Source: Fabrea salina (Eukaryota; Ciliophora; Heterotrichea; Heterotrichida; Fabreidae). From it: DNA of 64,000 nt. The first letter of the stretch is position 1, and each line of letters starts with the position of its first letter. Below are positions 52,103-60,064 of this stretch, in pieces. A model generated the notes under the pieces. The model searched no databases. It was not told the origin of the DNA and was given only the letters and a program-made list of their open reading frames with translations. The position numbers and the translations under genes are program-made. The stretch spans positions 245,199 to 309,198 of the forward strand of contig JALIHJ010000016.1 of assembly GCA_022984795.1 (NCBI GenBank), in the 5' to 3' direction.

Positions 52103-53161
52103 ATGGCCCAACTGTTTGAAGTAACTACTACTTAGATCCTCGACAAACGGATGGCTAAGTTCTCTAACTGTTCCAAAGACCCTTCAGCCAAAAGCAAAAC
52201 TCCTTACTCTGAACTAAAAAACGTCAAACTCCAACCCCTTGCCAGGCCCCTTAGAAATAAATCCAAATCTTACATCCCTCCCACTTCTCCAAAAACAGCT
52301 TCTAAACTCTCCACAACTCACCAGTCTAAACTTCCTAGCAGGTCCAACACTCCCGAAACTTCCTGCAAGTGCCCTAAACTGTCCAGGCAAACCAGACTTA
52401 GCTTCTGGAGCAACTTCACAACCAACTTACTAAACAGATCTCCAGTGGAACTCCAAAACACCCTTGCTTACAACAAACTTCTTTTGCTGAAGAAAATCCT
52501 GAAAAGAGGAGTCAACTTAATTCAAACTAGAAGAAGAACTAAAATTCAAAAAGTCTCTAGAATCCAAGCTTGGTGGAAGGCTTTTCTGTACCAAAGACAG
52601 TACTCTGCTTTCAAAACAGCTGCAACCACTATCCAAAAGTACTGGAAACATACAAGAAGTGAAAGAATTCTGTTCAAAAAAAAGGTCAAAGCTGTCAGAA
52701 CTATCCAGAGTTATTTTAGGACCTGCAGACCCTCTAGACTGGCCTACCTCAAAATCAAAAAAGTAGCCTTTGTGTGCTCTAGTTTTGCCAAAAGTCTTTT
52801 TGAGAAAAAGACCCTTTCAGCCACAGTCCTCCAAAAACACTACAAAGGCTACTTAGCCAGAAAAAACCATAGATCTGCAATCCTCAATGCACTCAAAGCC
52901 AGAAAGCACAAAGAATTCCTAAGGAAGCAAAAGGAGCTAGCTGAGTTGCGGAACACACGCAAAAAGGCAGTCAGGGTTATAGAAGGCGAGTACTTGAAGT
53001 ACAAGTACAGACTAAGACTCAAAGAACTCAGGAAGTACCTGTGGACTCTTCCTTACGAGTGCCGACTTTTGTACTTGAAGTTCAAACAAGTTAAGCGTGA
53101 TGCTGATTTGCTAAAGGCTGACGTGGAACAAATGATTTTAGCTAAGCAAAATGCAAGTTAA
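52103..53161 (+). CDS. IQ-motif-rich protein with a 6-codon first exon
   Basis: Exons are 52103-52120 and 52136-53161, giving 347 residues beginning MAQLFE-ILDKRMAKFSNC. The first ATG at 52103 has the typical TTATATT context; the downstream ATG at 52151 does not, and the 15-base intron between restores frame. The Ser/Pro-rich N-terminus is followed by a basic helical region with several IQ-type motifs: SRIQAWWKAFLYQRQYS, AATTIQKYWKHTRSERI, AVRTIQSYFRTCRPSRL and ATVLQKHYKGYLARKNH. It is a calmodulin/centrin-type scaffold comparable in style, not in sequence, to the IQ protein at 3.3 kb. Confidence 0.8.
52121..52135 (+). other. 15-nt spliceosomal intron (IQ protein)
   Basis: GTAACTACTACTTAG, phase 0, A at position 10, in-frame TAG as its last codon. 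No homolog was available to prove it; the case rests on start context and intron consensus. Confidence 0.75.
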
Positions 53162-53183
53162 ATAGCTAAGATTTAATTTAAAG

Positions 53184-53459
53184 TTACTTGGAAGACTCGA
53201 CCTGTTGGCCTGCTATTCTGTCAGTCTTAATGTTGTTTTTAGTGTTGGAGGCTTTGTAGTAAGCTCTGAGAGTTTTGGGCATTGAGTCTACGTCAAAGCT
53301 TATGTACTTCTGTGCAGAGGCAGGAAGCGTTAAGTGCTTTTTTTTGGGTTTTTGGACTTTGTATTTGTACAGCACAGTTGGTTTGGATTTGGAGTGCGAC
53401 TTCGGAAGACTTGCCTTTTTTGGTTTTTTTATAAGACAAATGGGCTTGTTTTCTTGCAT
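53184..53459 (-). CDS. Small Lys-rich hypothetical protein, 91 residues
   Basis: MQENKPICLIKKPKKASLPKSHSKSKP and a Lys/Pro-rich middle are followed by HLTLPASAQKYISFDVDSMPKTLRAYY, which looks conserved. Basic, no membrane segment, no known family. Its start and that of SCOT are 30 bases apart and divergent. Confidence 0.65.
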   Translation of the reverse strand: MQENKPICLIKKPKKASLPKSHSKSKPTVLYKYKVQKPKKKHLTLPASAQKYISFDVDSMPKTLRAYYKASNTKNNIKTDRIAGQQVESSK

Positions 53460-53489
53460 TTATATCTAGTTGCCATCCTACTAATTAAG

Positions 53490-54908
53490 ATGAAGTCTTG
53501 CTTGTCAAAGCGGTTTATTGTGCAAGTGTTTGAGTCTGTGAGTAAAGTAACGGAGCAAATAACCCCTTGCAGCACCATTGCAGTGGGTGGCTTCGGAACT
53601 GCTGGGGTTCCAGAGAACTTGCTCTACTCGTTAAGTAAGTCCCAGTCCCATAGTTTCAACCTCATCAGCATTGATGCTAATATTGATAACTACGGAATTG
53701 ACTACCTACTTGCAAATAAACAAATTGTCCACATGACTGCTGCCTACTTGGGAGAAAACTCCAATCTCAAGAACCAGTGGCTAGAAAGTGGACTCCAAGT
53801 AGAACTGGTTCCCATGGGAAGTCTTGTAGAAAAGCTCCGTTGTGGCGGGAATGGAATAGGGGGGTTTTACGCCAAAGCTGGAGTAGGCACCCAACTAGTT
53901 TCCGGGCTTCCCAAGAAGTGGAGAAACTCTGAAGTAGAGGAGTGGACTCAAGGAAGGGAAGTTCGCGAATTCGATGGCGAAATGTATGTGTTTGAAAAAG
54001 GACTCAGGGCAGACTTCGGATTAGTCAAAGCCTGGAAAGCGGATAAACTCGGGAACCTCTGCTACAGAGGAAGTGCAAGGAATTCCAACCCCTTGGTTGC
54101 TATGGCTGCAAAGACCACTTTAGTTGAAGTTGAAGAAATTGTTGAAGTCGGCCAACTTTTGCCTTCTGAAATACACACTCCTGGAGTTTATGTAGACAAA
54201 CTTGTGTGTCCAAAACGCTTCCAGAAACCCATTTCCAGACTCAGAAATAAAGGGTCGCAAACAGTCAACAGGGACACTGCTAGTATAATCCAAAGAGCAG
54301 CTAAGGAAGTCAAACAAGGAATGGTAGTAAACCTAGGAATAGGAATGCCTACCCAAATTCCTAGTTTCATCCAAGAACCAAACGTGCTGATTCAGGCCGA
54401 AAATGGGATTCTGGGAGTAGGGGATTACCCTTTTCCTGGAGAAGAAGACCCAGACTTCATTAATGCTGGAAAGGAAACTATCACTCTGATCAAAGGAGGC
54501 AGTTTATTTGACAGTTCAGATAGCTTTGCCATGATTAGGGGAGGGCACGTAGACTTAACTATCTTGGGAGCACTTGAAGTCTCTGAAAAAGCAGACATTG
54601 CAAGTTGGCTTGTCCCTGGCAAGCTAGTCAAAGGAATGGGGGGAGCTATGGACTTAGTCAGTTCCAAGTCCAAAAAGGTAGTAGTCATGAGCCACACAGC
54701 AAGTGGAAAACCTAAGCTTCTCAAAGAGTGCAACTACCCACTTACTGGAAAGGGCATAGACATGGTTATTACTGACTTGGGGGTTTTTGAGTGGGTAGAG
54801 GGAGAAATGACTTTAACTGAACTAATGCCTGGGAAAACACTGGACGAAGTTTTTGCTTGTACTCCTGCTAAGTTCAAAGTTGCTTTGGGAGAAACTCTAC
54901 TGACTTAG
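53490..54908 (+). CDS. OXCT1: Succinyl-CoA:3-ketoacid CoA-transferase (SCOT), mitochondrial
   Basis: This encodes 472 residues from ATG 53490; longer upstream frames run over the divergent small gene. The N-terminus MKSCLSKRFIVQVFESV is a plausible mitochondrial targeting helix. The alpha and beta halves of class I CoA-transferases are fused: AVGGFGTAGVPENLL, GNGIGGFYAKAGVGTQL, FGLVKAWKADKLGNL, then NLGIGMPTQIP and the catalytic ENG motif (E304 in QAENGILGVGDYPF). Late blocks are GGHVDLTILGALEV and GMGGAMDL. SCOT activates acetoacetate with succinyl-CoA for ketone-body use. Confidence 0.95.
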   Translation: MKSCLSKRFIVQVFESVSKVTEQITPCSTIAVGGFGTAGVPENLLYSLSKSQSHSFNLISIDANIDNYGIDYLLANKQIVHMTAAYLGENSNLKNQWLESGLQVELVPMGSLVEKLRCGGNGIGGFYAKAGVGTQLVSGLPKKWRNSEVEEWTQGREVREFDGEMYVFEKGLRADFGLVKAWKADKLGNLCYRGSARNSNPLVAMAAKTTLVEVEEIVEVGQLLPSEIHTPGVYVDKLVCPKRFQKPISRLRNKGSQTVNRDTASIIQRAAKEVKQGMVVNLGIGMPTQIPSFIQEPNVLIQAENGILGVGDYPFPGEEDPDFINAGKETITLIKGGSLFDSSDSFAMIRGGHVDLTILGALEVSEKADIASWLVPGKLVKGMGGAMDLVSSKSKKVVVMSHTASGKPKLLKECNYPLTGKGIDMVITDLGVFEWVEGEMTLTELMPGKTLDEVFACTPAKFKVALGETLLT

Positions 54909-54940
54909 TTAGTGAATTGATTTAAGTATAATTATAACTA

Positions 54941-56191
54941 ATGAAGCATGGCGTTGAGTACCAAGCACCTACTCATCCAACCCTTCAAAACTTGGGGTTT
55001 ATGAGTCAAGTTAGGGTAGAATCAGAAAACTGTGGATTTTTTCTAGCAGTAGGAATTTCCCTCATTGAGTCAATGAACAGAATCAGAAGCACAGATGCAT
55101 TTCCACGACTGCTGAGTAAGTTTGAAGGGGACTTAGACTTTATTCGCAGGCTTTACAGTCCAAGCATCCAGAATTGCAAGAGGATACTCGAAAGGTTAAA
55201 AGACTTTACCATGCCAACTCAAGAGTTTCAAAAGTACCTTTTGGGTGAACTTTCAGATGATAATTCTGGCACCGAAACTTCTGAAAACTTAGATGAAATC
55301 ATGCGACTCATTATAGGCGCTTATTCGGAAAGCTGCCAAAAAGAAATTCTTCATCACTCTATTTCAACTATTCCTAGTGCACTGGAAAATCTCACAGAAA
55401 GGTTCCTGAACAACTTTGGGGTTTACTTGCTAGTGTTTTCCCAAGAAGGAAACTTTCTTTACCCCAAAAAACAAGGGAAAAGACCTTTAATTATTCTTTA
55501 TTTCGATAACGACTGCTATTACATTCCTTACCACTCTAGTTTCTCAATTGGCAACAACTTAACTAACTACCCCTACTTTTATGAGCCAGAAACCAAAGTC
55601 GTCGACCAGTTTATAGAGTTAATTTACCAACTCAAAGAATCCGTAGACTTTACTCAAGTCAAAAACATAGACGAAGTCAAGTCAGTCATTCAACACTACA
55701 AAAAGTACTTCCCTGCCTGGAACTCAGAAATCAGCGAAATTTTAACTCTTGTTGAAAGGGACACAGCAATGTCTGCGTGCGATGAATGTGGAAACCTAGT
55801 CCAGGAATACACTACAGTTAAGTGCCAGCACCACTTCTTATGCAACGAGTGCAGGTGCGTAGCAGAGAATACCTGTTTAAAGTGTGGAAGAAACTACAGT
55901 TCGGAAGAAAATGCAGTGCTCTTAACTACTTTCAAGTCTTTGGAACCTTATAAGCAAAGGTTTCTGTGCACTAGGTGTGGAAGAATTAGGCCTTTGTGCA
56001 TGCTCCACAGGTGCATTGAAGAAGTCTGCAAAGAGTGCATAGAGAATGTTCTTTACTGCCGAAATTGCAATAAAACAGCTTTCTATTGCGCAGTTTGCAG
56101 AAAAGGAATATTCCAGGATATGGCTACTCACGAGTGCGGCCATGTATTTCATAAAAAGTGCAAAAAAGATAGTTGTCCTGTATGCAGTTAG
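54941..56191 (+). CDS. Otubain-like domain plus C-terminal Cys-rich RING/TRIAD-type fingers
   Basis: This encodes 416 residues. The N-terminal ~250 read like an OTU/peptidase-C65 fold: ENCGFFLAVGISLIESM near residue 27 resembles the active-site Cys helix (D/E-x-C-F/G-x-A), and RPLIILYFDNDCYYIPYHSS resembles the late strands that carry the His. Residues ~280-415 have three Cys/His clusters: CDECGNL...CQHHFLCNEC, CTRCGRIRPLC...CKECIENVLYC and CAVCRKGIF...CGHVFHKKCKKDSCPVC (a RING-H2-like final finger). It may be a deubiquitinase-E3 type protein; whether the OTU site is active is unclear. Confidence 0.65.
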   Translation: MKHGVEYQAPTHPTLQNLGFMSQVRVESENCGFFLAVGISLIESMNRIRSTDAFPRLLSKFEGDLDFIRRLYSPSIQNCKRILERLKDFTMPTQEFQKYLLGELSDDNSGTETSENLDEIMRLIIGAYSESCQKEILHHSISTIPSALENLTERFLNNFGVYLLVFSQEGNFLYPKKQGKRPLIILYFDNDCYYIPYHSSFSIGNNLTNYPYFYEPETKVVDQFIELIYQLKESVDFTQVKNIDEVKSVIQHYKKYFPAWNSEISEILTLVERDTAMSACDECGNLVQEYTTVKCQHHFLCNECRCVAENTCLKCGRNYSSEENAVLLTTFKSLEPYKQRFLCTRCGRIRPLCMLHRCIEEVCKECIENVLYCRNCNKTAFYCAVCRKGIFQDMATHECGHVFHKKCKKDSCPVCS

Positions 56192-56254
56192 TTAGCAATA
56201 ATTACATATTAGTTATTTATTGATGCTTAAACTTCTAGAACTATAATTTTAAGT

Positions 56255-58159
56255 ATGGCAACTTTCCAAGTAGAAAGCTCAAACGACTCTTCAAGTCTTT
56301 CAGGAGATTCTGAGTACAGGATAGTCCAAGCGAATACTGTTCAAGAGGATTCTGCACCCAAGATAATGCTTTCGTGGGAAAATATTTCCTACACAGTCAA
56401 GTCCAAGTTAGGAACTGAACAAATTCTCAAAGACCTTTCAGGGTTCGCAAATCCCGGAGAAATACTTGCTATCATGGGCAGTTCAGGTGCAGGCAAAACT
56501 ACTTTACTGAATGTGCTGGCAGGAAGAACTAAGTCTAGTGACAGCCAAGTTTTGTCTGGAGGTATCTACGCCAACGGGGTTTCTATCTTCGACGTTCCTT
56601 TTGGCGACCATGCAGCTTACGTCACTCAAACTGACATTTTGCTTCCAGTACTGACTCCAATGGAAGCTGTTAGTTTTTCAGCCAAACTGCGTTGCAGAGA
56701 GACTGACGTAACTGGTAGAGTCCAGAAGATTCTAAGTGACCTCAAACTTACTTCTATAGCTCACAATACAATTGGGAGTGTAGAGATCAAGGGAATCTCC
56801 GGAGGAGAAAGGAAAAGAGTCTCCATTGCAGTAGAACTAGTTACTGAACCCAGTGTACTCTTTCTAGATGAGCCTACTTCAGGACTAGATGTACACACTG
56901 CAGAGGTCCTGGTCAAGTTGCTTGCAAAGCAGGCAGAAAAAGGCCGAACCATAATTACTACTATTCACCAACCCAGTGACAGCATTTTCAACAAGTTCCA
57001 CAGACTCCTTTTGATGAGTGAAGGCCACTTTGTCTACCAAGGAAACGCCAAAAAGGCAGTGGACCACTTCAACAGTCTAGGCTTTGAGTGCCCTAAAGAA
57101 ATCAGTCCTCCTGACCACTTCATGAAAGTTCTGCACGTCAAAAACAGACGCAAACAAACTCCAGAAGACTCTGAAAAGCTAAAGAAGTTCATTTCTAGTT
57201 ACAAAGAAACCCAAGTTTATTCTGAACAAAAACTAGAAGACTTGTCTGATCCTAGGAAACTCGACCAGGAATTCAGCAAAAACCTTTTGTTCCAGACAAA
57301 GGAACTCTTTGTAAGGTCTTGGAAAAACTCAACTAGAGACCCAGCTCTTTCGTTTGTCAAAATAGCCCAGTCTTTAGCCCTTTCAATTTTGTCAATACTC
57401 ATATTCAACCAAATGGACACCGACTTAGAAGGAGTCCAAACCAGAACAGGTTTCCTTTTCTTCACAACTATCAACCAAGTGATGCTTTCACTCCAAACTT
57501 CCAACTTGTCTTGTAAGTTTCACGTAGTCCCCACTGAAAAGCCAGTCCTTATCAAGGAGTACAAACAAGGCATGTACGGGTCCATGATTTACTACTTAAC
57601 CAAGAGTTTAACAGATATCCCTATGATGATAGTTTCTTCAGTGCTGCAAACTCTAATCATGTACTGGATAGTTGGACTTCAAAACGAGCCAGACAAAGTT
57701 TTCATTTTCTGTAAGTTTTACTTAGTTGCTGCTCTCATCCTAATGCAGTTCTCCGGGTGTGGGTATGGGTACTTAGTAGGGGCTTTGTCTAACTCAGTAG
57801 ACATTGCTATTACTTTGGCTCCAATGATAGTTACTCCCTTCTTGATGTTTGGCGGGTATTTCTCGAACGAGGACTCTTTACCTGAGGCCTTTGCGTGGGT
57901 TAGGTTTTTATCAGTAATTTACAATTAGCCTTTTTACTACGGATTCAGAGTTATAGCAATCAACGAGTACACTGGATTAGAACTGGACTGCGAAACAACT
58001 GACAAAGACGGCCTTACTCAAGAGTGCGACCCTCTAAAAGACCTAGGAATAGAAGACTCTATGTGGGAGAACACTCTTTATTTGATTTTTTTGACTTTCG
58101 GAGTCAGACTACTTGCCTACATCCTACTCAAGCTTTCAATAAAAAGACACAACGGTTAA
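56255..58159 (+). CDS. ABCG/White-type half transporter (one 15-nt intron)
   Basis: Exons are 56255-57913 and 57929-58159, giving 629 residues. The N-terminal nucleotide-binding domain has Walker A GSSGAGKTT (from G75), signature SGGERKR (from S182) and Walker B VLFLDEPTSGLD (~204-215) then H-loop TTIHQPS. Six membrane helices follow. The intron falls in the loop before the last helix; splicing gives LSPFYYGFRVIAINEY, an ABCG-typical sequence, with Cys in the extracellular loop and the final helix ending SIKRHNG. ABCG half transporters export sterols, lipids or drugs as dimers. Substrate unknown. Confidence 0.93.
57914..57928 (+). other. 15-nt spliceosomal intron (ABCG transporter)
   Basis: GTAATTTACAATTAG; A at position 10, phase 0, last codon is TAG. 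Removal extends the frame 76 codons with the expected ABCG C-terminus. Confidence 0.93.
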
Positions 58160-58258
58160 TAAGCTAAGTTGAGTTCCAAGTTCACTCTAGTTAAAGTTGA
58201 GTCAGATAGAACTAAACATTTAGAACTAGGCATTCTGGGCCATTTATAATCATTTAAA

Positions 58259-58756
58259 ATGGGAGCTACTGAGGTGCAACTGAATCAAAACTTTAACTCT
58301 GAATACAATTTGCCAACAATTTCCAAGAGCAGCAAAAGCATCAATGCCAAATGGGACTTACCTAATTACCGCAGAAGCAAATTCCGTAAGCCATCTAAGG
58401 CATTAGTGCAGATTGAAAACACCATCCAAAAGATTTCACAAAAAATAAACAAAATAAAAGACTTCAAAAGCTCCTTTTTAGAAGTTGAATCTATAGAAAG
58501 TTGCACAACGAGTTCTCCTTCTCCATTGCCCAACACATCAACAAGTCTTTTTGTCCACAGCTCCCCCAAGCCCACAAAGAGGTATCCTTCTAGATTTATG
58601 CTTACTACAGACATTAAAAGCATGACTCAGAAAAAAGACTTCATACCTTTCAGTCTTAAGGAGCCTACTCAGGACCAGCTACTGCTTAGAGCTGAAACCA
58701 AACTCCCCAAACTGAAGGTTTCTCACTCTGAGCTTTTTATTACAAAGTGTACATAA
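58259..58756 (+). CDS. PSRFM-motif small protein, copy B
   Basis: This encodes 165 residues, starting MGATEVQLNQ (G2 could be myristoylated). A short coiled coil (QIENTIQKISQKINKIKDFKS, ~51-71) and a Ser/Thr/Pro linker precede RYPSRFMLTTDIKSM and IPF. From P110 it aligns without gaps with residues 126 on of the protein at 37.7-38.3 kb. Beyond this paralogy nothing is known. The gene lies in a spacer between the ABCG and F-box genes; start context CATTTAAAATGG. Confidence 0.75.
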   Translation: MGATEVQLNQNFNSEYNLPTISKSSKSINAKWDLPNYRRSKFRKPSKALVQIENTIQKISQKINKIKDFKSSFLEVESIESCTTSSPSPLPNTSTSLFVHSSPKPTKRYPSRFMLTTDIKSMTQKKDFIPFSLKEPTQDQLLLRAETKLPKLKVSHSELFITKCT

Positions 58757-58787
58757 TTTTTAAGTTACTAGCTGTTTTTAGTTGTAA

Positions 58788-59822
58788 ATGGAGTGTAGCT
58801 TACTAATCTCCGGAAGCTCAGATAAAACACTTAGGCTTTGGAGACTTCCAAAAAAGTTATATACTTACGAAAAACTCAAACTTAGACCCCTTATAGAAGT
58901 CTTCAAGTTTTTAAACCCTAAAGAAGTGGTGAAGTTAGGAAGAGTTAACACTAAATTCTACGAAGCCTCTTTCCATGCAGAAGTATGGGGTCAACTACCT
59001 TCATTCCAGCAAGTTCAAGTTATAGAAGAGCATAGCCTCGGAATTAGCTCACTAGCAGTTTCCAAAAAGAAACTACTTGTAGCGTCTGGCAGCTATGATA
59101 AAACCATCCAAATATGGTCCCTAACCACCGGAAAGCAAGTACAAATTTTTAAGGGCCACACTGGCTGGATATGGTCAGTAAGGTTCTTAGAAGACAGTCA
59201 GTCCTTGCTTTCCGGAGCCAGTGACCATACTGTAAGGGTGTGGGACCTGATTAATAGAGAACAAATGCAATTGATCAATGTTAATGCTAACGGAGTCTGG
59301 TCAATAGAAATACTCAACAAAGACGAGTTCTTAGTGTGTGGAAACTTAGACAAGACCATCCAAGTATGGAGTCTAAGTACCGGGGAGCAAACCCAAGTCC
59401 TTAGTGGACACAACGACGGAGTCCAGTGCTTAGCAGTTTCGAAAGGTAGCCAGTTCCTAGCTTCTGGAAGTAGAGATAGCACTGTTAGAGTCTGGAGTCT
59501 TGTTTCTAGCCTTCAGACTCAAGTTTTCAATTGCGAGAGTGGGGGAATTTTTTCTGTGGCAGTTTCAAAGAATCAAGAATTTGTGGTTTCCGGAGGCGAG
59601 GACGGAAGCATCAGAGTATGGAGCATTCCTCAAGGAAACCAAATCCAGGTCTTAAAGGGTCATACCATAAGAGTTGTATCGCTATGTTTTTCTAGCGATG
59701 GGGGCCATTTAGTTTCTGGAAGCAGAGATAACTCAATCAGAACCTGGAACCTCAAACTAGGGAAGCAAACCCAGCTTTTGAAAGGCCATACAGGAAGCAT
59801 TGAGTCGATTAAATTAATATGA
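58788..59822 (+). CDS. F-box/WD40 protein (SCF substrate receptor type)
   Basis: This encodes 344 residues. Residues 1-20 form one WD40 piece (LLISGSSDKTLRLWRL). An F-box follows at ~30-65 (LRPLIEVFKFLNPKEVVKLGRVNTKFYEA...VW). Then six or seven WD40 repeats run to the end (ASGSYDKTIQIWSLTTGKQ, SGASDHTVRVWDL, CGNLDKTIQVWSL, SGSRDSTVRVWSL, SGGEDGSIRVWSI, SGSRDNSIRTWNL). The split first blade may close the propeller with the last one. F-box proteins link substrates to SCF ubiquitin ligase. It ends with TGA. A decayed paralog lies 2.2 kb further on, next to the telomere. Confidence 0.88.
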   Translation: MECSLLISGSSDKTLRLWRLPKKLYTYEKLKLRPLIEVFKFLNPKEVVKLGRVNTKFYEASFHAEVWGQLPSFQQVQVIEEHSLGISSLAVSKKKLLVASGSYDKTIQIWSLTTGKQVQIFKGHTGWIWSVRFLEDSQSLLSGASDHTVRVWDLINREQMQLINVNANGVWSIEILNKDEFLVCGNLDKTIQVWSLSTGEQTQVLSGHNDGVQCLAVSKGSQFLASGSRDSTVRVWSLVSSLQTQVFNCESGGIFSVAVSKNQEFVVSGGEDGSIRVWSIPQGNQIQVLKGHTIRVVSLCFSSDGGHLVSGSRDNSIRTWNLKLGKQTQLLKGHTGSIESIKLI

Positions 59823-60064
59823 AGCTTTATTGGTGAAGCCATTTAATAATAACTGTAAGTAACCAGGTATACCTGTAAAAAGCTAACTAGTAATTGCAAT
59901 CAAATCCTTATACTATTCGAGTGGAGTTATGAACTCAGTAGCTCAACTCTGATCTCTTGTCAATGCCCTTTTCTAGGATAGCTAAGTGTTTAACTGTGAG
60001 AAAATGCTCAATTAGTTAGTCTTCGAAGTCTTCAGGTCTCTGACAAATTTACTAATATTTATAA
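59823..60064. other. Intergenic spacer, 242 bases
   Basis: A/T-rich. It contains a short palindrome GAGTTATGAACTC near 59924 and ends TACTAATATTTATAA before the ATG. No RNA gene seen. Confidence 0.4.

Noticed and set aside
53334-53489. Longer SCOT N-terminus from 53334
   Set aside because: It is the antisense shadow of the small Lys-rich gene and does not start at a good ATG; 53490 gives a normal length and targeting helix.
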